From NCBI RefSeq assembly GCF_014490785.1, contig NZ_CP051488.1:2542001-2606000 (forward strand): 64,000 nt of DNA, in the 5' to 3' direction. Below the pieces are notes generated by a model. The model did no database searches. It was not told where the DNA came from and worked only from the letters and a program-made list of their open reading frames with translations. The stretch is from Kosakonia sp. SMBL-WEM22 (GTDB lineage Bacteria; Pseudomonadota; Gammaproteobacteria; Enterobacterales; Enterobacteriaceae). The position numbers were made by a program, and so were the translations under genes. Of this stretch, positions 34,619 through 43,311 are shown one piece after another; the first letter of the stretch is position 1, and each line of letters begins with the position of its first letter.

Positions 34619-37216
34619 TTACTTTTTCGCTTCAGTCCACTTGTTGTCGATATAGAAAGCGGACCAGCCGGTGGCTTTCCCCTCTTTCTCAGAGGCGACA
34701 TATTGCTGCTTAGTTTTGCGGCTAAAACGCACAATGGTTTTGTTGCCGTTCGGATCTTCCTGCGGCGCATCGGCGAGATAGCGCAGCTTTTCCGGCAGGC
34801 GATCGCGGAAGCGATAAAGTTCCTCCACCAGCGGCGCACGGGTCTCACGCGATTTCGGGAAGGTGTTAGCTGCAAGGAAAACACCTGCCGCACCGTCACG
34901 CAGCACGAAATAGGCGTCTGATTTCTCGCACGGCAACTCCGGCAGCGGCACCGGATCTTCTTTCGGCGGCGCGACTTCACCATTGCGCAGGATCTTACGC
35001 GTATTTTTGCAATCGTCGTTGGTACAGGCCATGTATTTGCCGAAACGCCCCATCTTCAGGTGCATTTCAGACCCACACTTTTCACACTCCACGATCGGAC
35101 CGTCATAACCCTTGATGCGGAACTCGCCCTCTTCAATCTCGTAGCCGTCGCAAGTCGGGTTATTACCGCAGACATGCAGCTTGCGTTTCGGATCGATCAG
35201 GTAGCTGTCCATCGCCGTGCCACACTTCTGGCAGCGGCGTTTGGCACGCAGCGCGTTGGTTTCGGCGTCGTCGCCTTCCAGCACGTTGAGCACTTCATTT
35301 TCCGGGATCAGGTTGATGGTGGTTTTGCAGCGCTCTTTCGGCGGCAGCGCATAACCCGAACAGCCAAGGAAAACGCCGGTGCTGGCAGTACGAATACCCA
35401 TCTTGCGGCCGCAGGTTGGGCAGTCGATGCTGGTCAGCACCATCTGGTTCGGGCGCATGCCGCCCTCTTCCGGATCCTGTTCAGCCTGCTCCAGCTGACG
35501 CGAGAAATCGCCAAAGAAGCTGTCGAGCACGTTACGCCATTCCGCTTCATGGTTAGCGACGCGGTCGAGGCTATCTTCCATCTGCGCGGTGAAGTCGTAG
35601 TTCATCAGTTCGCGGAAGTTCTCTTCCAGGCGATCGGTAACGATTTCACCCATTTTTTCCGCGTAGAAGCGGCGGTTTTCCACGCGTACATAGCCGCGAT
35701 CCTGAATGGTCGAAATGATCGACGCATAGGTAGACGGACGGCCGATACCGCGTTTTTCCAGCTCTTTCACCAGCGATGCTTCGCTGAAGCGCGCAGGCGG
35801 TTTGGTAAAGTGCTGGGCGGGTGTCAGCTCAACCAGCGTCAGCTCATCACCTTTATTAACCGCCGGTAGAGTGCGATCTTCATCGCCCTTGCGCAGCGCA
35901 GGCATCACTTTCGTCCAGCCATCGAAACGCAGAATACGTCCGCGCGCTTTCAGGCGGAAATCGCCCGCGCCAACGGTGAGCGTGGTGGAGTCATATTTCG
36001 CCGGCGTCATCTGACAGGCAACGAACTGGCGCCAGATCAGCTGATAGAGCTTCTGCGCGTCCGCTTCCATATCTTTTAACGACTCGGCCAGCACACTCAC
36101 ATCGGAAGGACGGATCGCTTCATGCGCCTCCTGCGAGTTCTCTTTGCTGGCGTACTGGTTGGCGTTTTCTGGCAGATACTTCTTACCAAAATTATCGCTG
36201 ATGTAGCTACGCACCATGCTGACCGCATCCTGGCTCAGGTTGGTGGAGTCGGTACGCATATAGGTGATGTAACCCGCTTCATACAAGCGCTGGGCCATCA
36301 TCATGGTTTTCTTCACGCCGTAGCCAAGACGTGTACTGGCGGCCTGCTGCAGCGTGGAGGTGATAAAGGGCGCGCCAGGTTTGCTGCTGGTCGGCTTATC
36401 TTCACGGTCAATAACGGTATAGCGCGCTTTTTCCAGCAGGCTGACCGCCGCCATCGTCTGCTCACGGTTTACCGGACGGAAGGCTTTATCCCCTTCGTGG
36501 GTCACCTGCAGCGGCAGCGAATCACCACCTGGCGTTGCCGTTGCGGCGTCAATCTCCCAGAACTCTTCCGGGACAAAGGCTTTGATTTCGCGCTCGCGCT
36601 CTACCACCAGGCGAACGGCAACGGACTGCACGCGGCCTGCGGACAAACCACGGGCGATCTTTTTCCACAGCAGCGGCGAGACCATATAGCCCACCACGCG
36701 GTCCATAAAGCGGCGCGCCTGTTGGGCATTCACACGATCGATATTCAGCTCGCCAGGCGTTTCAAAGGCCTGACGAATCGCATTCTTGGTAATTTCGTTA
36801 AACACGACACGGCTGTAGCGTGTCTCATCGCCGCCAATCACTTCCCGCAGGTGCCATGCAATGGCTTCCCCTTCGCGGTCAAGGTCGGTTGCGAGATAGA
36901 TGTGGTCAGCTTTTTCAGCCAGGGATTTCAGCTCGGAAACCACCTTCTCTTTTCCGGGCAGCACTTCATAATGCGCGTCCCAGTTGTGCCACGGGTCGAT
37001 GCCCATGCGGTTTACAAGCGCGCCCCGCTCATCCTTTTTAGGCTTCTTAGCCGGCTTGGTGGCGGTGGAGTCGGCGCTCTTTTTAGGTGCTGAGCCACTG
37101 GTCGGCAAATCACGGATATGGCCTACGCTGGATTTCACCACGTAGTCATTGCCGAGATATTTATTGATCGTTTTGGCTTTTGCCGGGGACTCAACGATAA
37201 CGAGAGCTTTACCCAT
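34619..37216 (-). CDS. topA: DNA topoisomerase I
   Basis: Type IA topoisomerase that relaxes negative supercoils. It has 865 residues, the E. coli length: TOPRIM domain (ALVIVESPAKAKTI; DLDREGEAIAWHL), active-site tyrosine Y319 in GYITYMRTDS, three four-cysteine zinc ribbons (from CPTCGRKMG, CQKCGTAMD and CEKCGSEMH), and C-terminal ribbon-like domains. ATG 37216 is chosen over GTG 37222. Confidence 0.97.
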   Translation of the reverse strand: MGKALVIVESPAKAKTINKYLGNDYVVKSSVGHIRDLPTSGSAPKKSADSTATKPAKKPKKDERGALVNRMGIDPWHNWDAHYEVLPGKEKVVSELKSLAEKADHIYLATDLDREGEAIAWHLREVIGGDETRYSRVVFNEITKNAIRQAFETPGELNIDRVNAQQARRFMDRVVGYMVSPLLWKKIARGLSAGRVQSVAVRLVVEREREIKAFVPEEFWEIDAATATPGGDSLPLQVTHEGDKAFRPVNREQTMAAVSLLEKARYTVIDREDKPTSSKPGAPFITSTLQQAASTRLGYGVKKTMMMAQRLYEAGYITYMRTDSTNLSQDAVSMVRSYISDNFGKKYLPENANQYASKENSQEAHEAIRPSDVSVLAESLKDMEADAQKLYQLIWRQFVACQMTPAKYDSTTLTVGAGDFRLKARGRILRFDGWTKVMPALRKGDEDRTLPAVNKGDELTLVELTPAQHFTKPPARFSEASLVKELEKRGIGRPSTYASIISTIQDRGYVRVENRRFYAEKMGEIVTDRLEENFRELMNYDFTAQMEDSLDRVANHEAEWRNVLDSFFGDFSRQLEQAEQDPEEGGMRPNQMVLTSIDCPTCGRKMGIRTASTGVFLGCSGYALPPKERCKTTINLIPENEVLNVLEGDDAETNALRAKRRCQKCGTAMDSYLIDPKRKLHVCGNNPTCDGYEIEEGEFRIKGYDGPIVECEKCGSEMHLKMGRFGKYMACTNDDCKNTRKILRNGEVAPPKEDPVPLPELPCEKSDAYFVLRDGAAGVFLAANTFPKSRETRAPLVEELYRFRDRLPEKLRYLADAPQEDPNGNKTIVRFSRKTKQQYVASEKEGKATGWSAFYIDNKWTEAKK

Positions 37217-37609
37217 ATTCACCTTTACCTATTGTATTCTTCCGGAAATGCGTCGCGTATTGCGTCACATCCACTGATAAACAGTCACTATTGCGGCAGC
37301 GTCAATGGATATCAACCCTTTCACGTCGCCGGTCACGCGAATAGAGGTATTCAGGTGACTGAGATTTCAGGCATTTTCATATCAGCGTGGTATAGCAAGA
37401 CGATAATCCGGTCGAATGTCAAGCAATTCTGTTGCCAGATTGACGAAAGGGTCACACTGTACCTGATAAAATTTGTTAAGCAACTTTATTAGCATGCAAA
37501 AACGCTTCGCGCCAGGTTAACGAGACCGTAAGCCCCTCACAAGACAAGGGAAAATTTGCCCCTCATCGCGGCTAGCAGTAAACTCCGACAAAAATTGAGG
37601 AGAATGAAA
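37217..37609. other. topA/yciN divergent promoter region
   Basis: A 393-bp AT-rich gap. E. coli topA has several supercoiling- and heat-sensitive promoters in the equivalent place. A minus-strand TTGACA (37417-37422) lacks a well-spaced -10, so no individual promoter is assigned. No coding frame of note. Confidence 0.45.
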
Positions 37610-37861
37610 ATGAGCGAGACATCTCAACCTATCGATCGTCAGTCCCTGCTTGAGTTGGCAAATCAGCTAATTCGCAATCATGATGACACCCTGGCAGGTA
37701 TTGAGGCCACCGGTGTGACACAGCGTAATGGCGTCCTGGTATTTAGCGGAGAGTACTATCTGGATGAACAAGGGCTGCCGACGGGGAAAAGCACGGCGGT
37801 GTTTAATATGTTCAAATATTTAGCCCATGAACTTTCTGAAAAGTACCATCTCATCGATTAA
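37610..37861 (+). CDS. yciN: DUF2498 protein YciN
   Basis: An 83-residue soluble protein, the E. coli length, with core TLAGIEATGVTQRNGVLVF, YLDEQGLPTGKSTAVFNMFKYL. ATG 37610 is chosen because GAGGAG ends 7 nt before it; ATG 37604 is too close to that site. Function unknown. Confidence 0.9.
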   Translation: MSETSQPIDRQSLLELANQLIRNHDDTLAGIEATGVTQRNGVLVFSGEYYLDEQGLPTGKSTAVFNMFKYLAHELSEKYHLID

Positions 37862-37864
37862 ACA

Positions 37865-37892
37865 AAAACGCGAGGCCTGAGCCTCGCGTTTT
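37865..37892. terminator. Bidirectional terminator between yciN and sohB
   Basis: A perfect 12-bp stem AAAACGCGAGGC/GCCTCGCGTTTT with loop CTGA serves both convergent genes. Confidence 0.9.
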
Positions 37893-37894
37893 GC

Positions 37895-38941
37895 TTACAT
37901 CATTGGTTTTTGTCCACGCTGCCACCAGCGCATCAGCAGATGATCGACGCTTTCCGTCGCGCTACCGGTAAAGCGCTCCAGCAACTTTTTACGCTGTTGG
38001 TAACGCACACCAATCGCTTCATGTTCCTGAATCAGCCCCAGTAATAACTCATCGCTGGTGCCGACTTCATCCACCAGCCGCTTCTCCAGCGCCTGGCTAC
38101 CGTACCAGTGCTCGCCGGTCGCTACCTGCTCAATATCAAGCTGTGGTCGCATCTGGCTGACAAAATCTTTGAAGAGATCGTGAGTTTCATTAAGGTTCTC
38201 ACGAAACTTTTGTCGACCCTCTTCCGTGTTTTCACCCAGCAGCGTCAGCGTGCGCTTGTACTGCCCGGCGGTATGCAGCTCAATATCAATATCTTTGCTT
38301 TTCAGGAAACGGTTGAAGTTGGGAACCTGCGCCACCACGCCAATGGAGCCAATGATGGAAAACGGCGCGGCGACAATTTTATCCGCCACGCAGGCCATCA
38401 TATACCCGCCGCTGGCGGCAACTTTATCCACGGCAACGGTGAGCGGGATCTGCTTATCGCGCAGGCGCTGCAACTGCGAGGCCGCCAGACCGTATCCGTG
38501 CACCACGCCGCCCGGGCTTTCAAGACGCAGCAGTACCTGATCGTTCGGCGTGGCCACGCTCAGCACGGCGGTGATCTCTTCGCGCAGACCGTGTACTTCA
38601 CCGGCATCCATGCTGCCCTTAAAGTCGAGTACGTAGACGCGCGGTTTCGCCGCATCTTTTGACACGCCCGCCTTCGCCTGCGCTTTCGCCGCTTTTGCAT
38701 CAGCCTTCAGCTTTTTCTTCTGCGCTTTATGCCACTGCTTCTGCTGGTGAGCATCCATCAGGCCGACGGACATCTCCTCCTGCATCTCTTTATAGTGCTC
38801 GTTTAAGCGGGTGATCTTCAGCTCGCCGCGCTGACGTTTGCGCTGGCGCATATTCACGATCAGTGTCGCGATAATTGCTACTGCCACCACCACGGTGGCG
38901 ACTTTGGCTAAAAACAGACCATATTCAGAGAGTAATTCCAT
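37895..38941 (-). CDS. sohB: S49-family inner-membrane protease SohB
   Basis: Signal-peptide-peptidase-like serine protease. It has 348 residues: N-terminal membrane anchor (AKVATVVVAVAIIATLIVN), a lysine-rich linker (HKAQKKKLKADAKAAKAQAK), and the S49 domain with the nucleophile serine in VAASGGYMMACVAD and the partner lysine in AGQYKRTLTLLGENT. ATG 38941 (MELLSEYGLF) is chosen; the longer frame from 39130 adds 63 residues lacking family similarity. Confidence 0.94.
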   Translation of the reverse strand: MELLSEYGLFLAKVATVVVAVAIIATLIVNMRQRKRQRGELKITRLNEHYKEMQEEMSVGLMDAHQQKQWHKAQKKKLKADAKAAKAQAKAGVSKDAAKPRVYVLDFKGSMDAGEVHGLREEITAVLSVATPNDQVLLRLESPGGVVHGYGLAASQLQRLRDKQIPLTVAVDKVAASGGYMMACVADKIVAAPFSIIGSIGVVAQVPNFNRFLKSKDIDIELHTAGQYKRTLTLLGENTEEGRQKFRENLNETHDLFKDFVSQMRPQLDIEQVATGEHWYGSQALEKRLVDEVGTSDELLLGLIQEHEAIGVRYQQRKKLLERFTGSATESVDHLLMRWWQRGQKPMM

Positions 38942-39167
38942 GCATACCACCTCGGTGACTTCACTCAATAATCGGCTCAGTGTACATGAGCGCTGCGGGC
39001 GCGTCTCGCGCCAGACGTCGCAGCGCTTCGCCATGTAGCTGAATTTTTTAGCACTCCTTAAGGTAAAGGGTGTGTAACTCTCCCCTTCACCGATTGAAAT
39101 AGCCGGACGTTTAAGGCATAAAGCCAACACGTGAAGGTGATTACAGGCTGCGGCCTGAGGAGACAGA

Positions 39168-39923
39168 GTGCACTATCAGCCCACACGCGACCTGCTTAAC
39201 GGTCGCATCATTCTTGTCACCGGTGCCAGCGACGGTATTGGAAAAGAGGCAGCATTAACCTACGCCCGCCACGGCGCCAGCCTGATTCTGCTGGGTCGAA
39301 ATGAAGAGAAACTGCGCCGCGTCGCGCAGCAGGTGAACGACGAAGGCCAGGCTGCTCAGTGGTTTATTCTCGATATGGCCACCTGCACCCCCGAAGCGTG
39401 CCAGCAGCTCGCCAGCGAAATCGCCTCCGCCACTCCCCATCTGGATGGCGTGCTGCATAACGCCGGGCTGCTCGGCGATATCTGTCCAATGAGCGAGCAG
39501 GATCCGGCTGTCTGGAACGAAGTGATACAGGTCAACGTTAACGCCACGTTCTACCTCACCCAGGCGCTGCTTCCTTTATTACTCAAATCGGACGGCGGCT
39601 CACTGGTCTTTACCTCATCCAGCGTTGGTCGCCAGGGGCGCGCCAACTGGGGTGCGTATGCCACCTCAAAGTTTGCCACCGAAGGGATGATGCAGGTGCT
39701 GGCGGAAGAGTACCAGAACCGGCTGCGCGTCAACTGTATTAACCCCGGCGGCACGCGCACCAGCATGCGCGCCAGCGCCTTCCCGACGGAAGATCCGCAG
39801 AAGCTTAAAACCCCTGCCGACATTATGCCGCTCTACTTGTGGCTGATGGGTGACGACAGCCGCCGCAAAACCGGCATGACATTCGATGCGCAACCGGGAC
39901 GCAAACCGGGGATAGCCCAATGA
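39168..39923 (+). CDS. yciK: Short-chain dehydrogenase/reductase YciK
   Basis: SDR oxidoreductase, 251 residues, with NAD(P) motif TGASDGIGKEA, NAG in VLHNAGLLG, and catalytic S/Y/K (TSSSVG; YATSK). Substrate unknown. Starts with GTG 39168 behind GAGGAGA. Its stop overlaps btuR by 4 bp, so it is coupled to cobalamin adenosylation by position only. Confidence 0.93.
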   Translation: MHYQPTRDLLNGRIILVTGASDGIGKEAALTYARHGASLILLGRNEEKLRRVAQQVNDEGQAAQWFILDMATCTPEACQQLASEIASATPHLDGVLHNAGLLGDICPMSEQDPAVWNEVIQVNVNATFYLTQALLPLLLKSDGGSLVFTSSSVGRQGRANWGAYATSKFATEGMMQVLAEEYQNRLRVNCINPGGTRTSMRASAFPTEDPQKLKTPADIMPLYLWLMGDDSRRKTGMTFDAQPGRKPGIAQ

Positions 39924-40510
39924 GTGATGAACGTCATCAGCAGCGCCAGCAAAAGATAAAAGAGCACGTCGACGCACGGGTTGCCGCCGCCCAGGATGAG
40001 CGCGGGATTATGATTGTCTTCACCGGCAACGGCAAAGGCAAAACCACCGCGGCTTTCGGCACCGCCACGCGCGCCGTCGGGCATGGCAAAAAGGTGGGCG
40101 TGATTCAGTTTATTAAGGGCACCTGGCCGAACGGAGAGCGTAACTTGCTCGAGCCGTTGGGCGTTGAGTTTCAGGTAATGGCAACCGGCTTTACCTGGGA
40201 CACGCAAAACCGCGAGAGCGATACCGCCGCCTGCCTCGAAGTGTGGCAGCATGCCGAGCGGATGCTGGCCGATCCGACGCTGGATATGGTGCTGCTGGAT
40301 GAGTTGACCTACATGGTGGCGTACGACTATTTGCCGCTGGAAAAGGTGTTAACCGCCCTGCAAAACCGTCCGCCGATGCAGACGGTTATCATTACCGGAC
40401 GCGGCTGCCATCGCGATATTCTTGAGGTGGCGGATACGGTGAGTGAGTTAAGACCGGTGAAGCATGCGTTTGAGGCGGGAGTAAAAGCGCAGATCGGCAT
40501 CGATTATTAG
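39920..40510 (+). CDS. btuR: Cob(I)alamin adenosyltransferase
   Basis: CobA/BtuR-type ATP:corrinoid adenosyltransferase making adenosylcobalamin. In 196 residues the P-loop is GNGKGKTTAAFG, followed by VGVIQFIKGTW and the VLLDELTYMVAYDYL segment. Overlaps yciK (ATGA). Confidence 0.95.
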   Translation: MSDERHQQRQQKIKEHVDARVAAAQDERGIMIVFTGNGKGKTTAAFGTATRAVGHGKKVGVIQFIKGTWPNGERNLLEPLGVEFQVMATGFTWDTQNRESDTAACLEVWQHAERMLADPTLDMVLLDELTYMVAYDYLPLEKVLTALQNRPPMQTVIITGRGCHRDILEVADTVSELRPVKHAFEAGVKAQIGIDY

Positions 40511-40513
40511 CGA

Positions 40514-40538
40514 TAAAAAAAGGGGCTTACGCCCCTTT
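40514..40538. terminator. Bidirectional terminator between btuR and rluB
   Basis: An 8-bp stem AAAGGGGC/GCCCCTTT with loop TTAC; the minus strand (rluB) has the longer T-run. Confidence 0.83.
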
Positions 40539-40542
40539 GTCA

Positions 40543-41439
40543 TTAATCGTTTTTAGTGCGTCCGCCACCAGAGCGGCGATTACCACCGGCAGGCTTACCG
40601 CCTGTAGGCTGGCTGTGACGCTTCACGGCGCGACGGATCTGGTTCGCTTTCATACGGCGGCGATCTTTCTCCACCGCGACTTTTGATTGCGTTTCCGCCT
40701 CCAGACCGACCAGCTCGCGCAGGTAGTTGGTCTGCGCCAGATCCAGCTCGGTCCAGCCGCCGCGCGGCAGCCCTTTCGGCAGCGGAATATCGCCGTAGCG
40801 TACGCGGATAAGACGGCTTACCTGCACACCGACCGCTTCCCACAGGCGACGCACTTCGCGGTTGCGTCCTTCGGTCAGCGTAACGTTGTACCACTGGTTA
40901 ATGCCTTCACCGCCGCTGAATTTGATGGTCTTAAACGCTGCCGGACCATCTTCCAGCTGCACACCGCGCGACAGATCGCGCAGCTTCGCGTCATCCACTT
41001 CGCCAAATACGCGCACGGCGTATTCGCGCTCGACTTCGCGGCTCGGGTGCATCAGGCGGTTCGCCAGCTCACCGTCGGTGGTGAAAAGCAGCAGACCGCA
41101 GGTGTTAACATCCAGACGGCCAACGGCAATCCAGCGCGCACCGCGCAGTTTCGGCAGACGGTCAAACACCGTCGGGCGCCCTTCCGGATCGTTACGGGTG
41201 CAGAGCTCGCCTTCCGGTTTGTAATAAGCCAGTACGCGGCAGATCTGTTCGACGGACTCTTTCACCGAAATGAGATGACCATCGATACGGATTTTCAGCC
41301 CCGGCGTGACCTCGACGCGGTCGCCCAGCGTGGCGATTTTGCCATCAACGCTGACGCGGCCTGCCTGGATAATAGTTTCGATTTCACGGCGGGAGCCGTG
41401 GCCGGCCCGCGCCAGCACTTTCTGTAGTTTCTCGCTCAT
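40543..41439 (-). CDS. rluB: 23S rRNA pseudouridine-2605 synthase
   Basis: RsuA-family enzyme. In 298 residues: S4 domain (LQKVLARAGHGSRREIE), catalytic D110 in GRLDVNTCGLLLFTTDGEL, and EGRNREVRRLWEAVG. The basic C-terminal tail ends in low-complexity GGKPAGGNRRSGGGR, slightly longer than in E. coli. Confidence 0.95.
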   Translation of the reverse strand: MSEKLQKVLARAGHGSRREIETIIQAGRVSVDGKIATLGDRVEVTPGLKIRIDGHLISVKESVEQICRVLAYYKPEGELCTRNDPEGRPTVFDRLPKLRGARWIAVGRLDVNTCGLLLFTTDGELANRLMHPSREVEREYAVRVFGEVDDAKLRDLSRGVQLEDGPAAFKTIKFSGGEGINQWYNVTLTEGRNREVRRLWEAVGVQVSRLIRVRYGDIPLPKGLPRGGWTELDLAQTNYLRELVGLEAETQSKVAVEKDRRRMKANQIRRAVKRHSQPTGGKPAGGNRRSGGGRTKND

Positions 41440-41537
41440 CGAGCATCCTTAATGTCGCCTTCACAGGCGTCGAATAGGGTCATCAGCCCGGCTTAAGCCG
41501 CGTCTGAAATGGCCGCGTAGTATAGCGATTTGTGCCG

Positions 41538-42158
41538 CTATAAGAAAGGCCTAACGTCACCGACGCCTTCACGGATCACCACCGGCGCGTCGTCGGTCAG
41601 ATCGACCACCGTCGTCGGCTGCTGCCCGAGATAGCCACCGTGAATAATTAAATCTACCAGCTTCTCCATGCGATCTTTGATCTCATCAGGATCCGACTCG
41701 GTAAACTCGCTGCCCGGCAGCATCAGCGACGTTGAGAGCATAGGCTCATTGAGCGTCTCCAGCAGTGCCAGTGCAATTGGGTTTGACGGCACGCGCAGGC
41801 CGATGGTTTTACGCTTCTCCTGCAACAGGCGACGCGGCACCTCTTTTGTCCCTTTCAGGATAAAAGTGTAGTTGCCCGGCGTGTTGTTTTTAATCAGGCG
41901 AAACGCCACGTTATCCACAAAAGCATAGGTAGAGAGCTCGGAGAGATCGCGGCACATCAGCGTAAAGTTATGCCCGTCCGGCAGGTGACGAATGCGGCAA
42001 ATACGCTCCATCGCCCCTTTATCTTCAAGTTTGCAGCCCAGCGCATAGCCGGAATCGGTGGGATAGACGATAACGCCGCCTTTGCGCACGATATCGACGG
42101 CCTGATTGATTAGACGCGGCTGCGGATTATCTGGATGAATATAAAAAAACTGACTCAT
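41538..42158 (-). CDS. yciO: YrdC/Sua5-family protein YciO
   Basis: A 206-residue protein of the threonylcarbamoyl-AMP synthase fold (GGVIVYPTDSGYALGC; RICRIRHLPDGHNFTLMC; MLSTSLMLPGSE). YciO's physiological role in threonylcarbamoylation is unsettled. ATG 42158 gives the E. coli length; the longer frame from 42230 overlaps rnm further and is rejected. Overlaps rnm by 4 bp. Confidence 0.94.
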   Translation of the reverse strand: MSQFFYIHPDNPQPRLINQAVDIVRKGGVIVYPTDSGYALGCKLEDKGAMERICRIRHLPDGHNFTLMCRDLSELSTYAFVDNVAFRLIKNNTPGNYTFILKGTKEVPRRLLQEKRKTIGLRVPSNPIALALLETLNEPMLSTSLMLPGSEFTESDPDEIKDRMEKLVDLIIHGGYLGQQPTTVVDLTDDAPVVIREGVGDVRPFL

Positions 42159-43036
42159 ACAACCCTCTCTGTGTCGTTCTGCGGCTGCTCCCATGCCGAC
42201 CAGACGCCATCGACGCCCGCCGGAAGCCAAAGTTTGCGTCCCAGTTCAATCCAGGGACAGGGCTGATGAAAATCAGACCCCTGCGACCCTAACAGACCGA
42301 ACTGACGGGCATACTCCGCCAGCTGGGTTCGCTCATTGGGAGCCTGCTGGCATTGGGCGACTTCCATCGCCTCACCGCCGCATTGAGCAAAATGCGCCAG
42401 CAGTCTCTTAAGCCATTTGGCAGAAAGATTATAACGCCCGGGATGGGCCATTACCGCCGTTCCGCCAGAATGATGAATTACATCAATGGCTTGTTCTATT
42501 GTACACCACTGAGGCGGAACGTAACCCGTTTTGCCGCGGGCAAGATACTTTTTGAAGACATCAGCCATATTGCTTGCTTTGCCCTGCTCAACCAGAAAAC
42601 GGGCGAAATGGCCGCGCGTAACATTTGCCCCCTGCGCCAGACGCATCGCGCCTTCCAGCGCGCCGGGAATATGCGCTTTTTCCAGCCGCCCGGCAATAAG
42701 CTTTGCGCGCTCGGTGCGGCGCTGTGATTGCTGCTCAAGAAAATCACGCATCGCCGGGTGGTCAATATCAATATTGAGCCCAACAATGTGAATCTCATGA
42801 TTTTCCCATAGCGTTGAGATCTCCACCCCGCTGATTAAATTGAGATCCAGCCCGGCACGAGCGATTTCAGCGCGTGCGGCAGGAATGGCGTCGGTGGTGT
42901 CGTGATCGGTGATCGCCAGCGTACCGATGCGCATCTCAACCGCGCGGTGCACCAGCGCCTCGGGGGAGAGCAGGCCATCAGAGGCGAGCGTGTGACTGTG
43001 AAGATCGTAAATAATGGCGTAATTCGTGTCGCTCAA
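42155..43036 (-). CDS. rnm: 5'-3' exoribonuclease RNase AM (YciV/TrpH)
   Basis: PHP-domain exoribonuclease that matures 5' ends of 23S and other rRNAs. In 293 residues the metal-binding PHP motifs are DLHSHTLASDG, ITDHDTTDA, SGVEIST, HPGRYN and GSDFHQP. The start is a TTG at 43036 (MSDTNYAIIYDLHSH), as I recall for E. coli. Divergent from trp; coupled to yciO. Confidence 0.93.
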   Translation of the reverse strand: MSDTNYAIIYDLHSHTLASDGLLSPEALVHRAVEMRIGTLAITDHDTTDAIPAARAEIARAGLDLNLISGVEISTLWENHEIHIVGLNIDIDHPAMRDFLEQQSQRRTERAKLIAGRLEKAHIPGALEGAMRLAQGANVTRGHFARFLVEQGKASNMADVFKKYLARGKTGYVPPQWCTIEQAIDVIHHSGGTAVMAHPGRYNLSAKWLKRLLAHFAQCGGEAMEVAQCQQAPNERTQLAEYARQFGLLGSQGSDFHQPCPWIELGRKLWLPAGVDGVWSAWEQPQNDTERVV

Positions 43037-43111
43037 AGCGGCTCCGCTAATTCATCAAACTGCAATTTGTGACCTATCATAACGGGTAGCACACATTTTC
43101 TGAATTCATGG

Positions 43112-43147
43112 TTGACTTTCTTTTCATGAACCAGTTAACTAGTACGC
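43112..43147 (+). promoter_or_regulatory. trp promoter and TrpR operator
   Basis: TTGACT (43112-43117), a 17-bp spacer and TTAACT (43135-43140). The TrpR operator dyad centred on GTTAAC (ACCAGTTAACTAGT, 43129 onward) overlaps the -10, as in E. coli trp; one arm has C where E. coli has T. Confidence 0.9.
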
Positions 43148-43175
43148 AAGTTCACTCGACAACGGTATCGCAAAA

Positions 43176-43223
43176 ATGAATGCACATCTCTTTAACAATC
43201 GCTGGTGGCGCACCCCCTGTTAA
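43176..43223 (+). CDS. trpL: trp operon leader peptide
   Basis: A 15-residue peptide MNAHLFNNRWWRTPC with tandem Trp codons at positions 10-11, followed by the attenuator. Ribosome stalling at the Trp codons should favour the antiterminator. The N-terminal half differs from E. coli [14 protein letters not shown], but WWRT is kept. Confidence 0.9.
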   Translation: MNAHLFNNRWWRTPC

Positions 43224-43262
43224 GGGCTTTGTGATCACGTGCGCATTCAGCATACCGATACC

Positions 43263-43292
43263 AGCCCGCTTTTTTTCAGCGGGCTTTTTTTT
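43263..43292 (+). terminator. trp attenuator (3:4 terminator)
   Basis: An 8-bp stem AGCCCGCT/AGCGGGCT with a T-rich loop and a T8 tail, 20 bp upstream of trpE. GGGCT just after the trpL stop (43224-43228) can pair with AGCCC as part of an alternative structure. Confidence 0.9.
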
Positions 43293-43311
43293 GAACAAAT
43301 TAATGAGAGCG

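Noticed and set aside
36122..37093. 323-codon plus-strand frame opposite topA
   Set aside because: Complete shadow of topA, low-complexity composition, no ribosome site or family resemblance.
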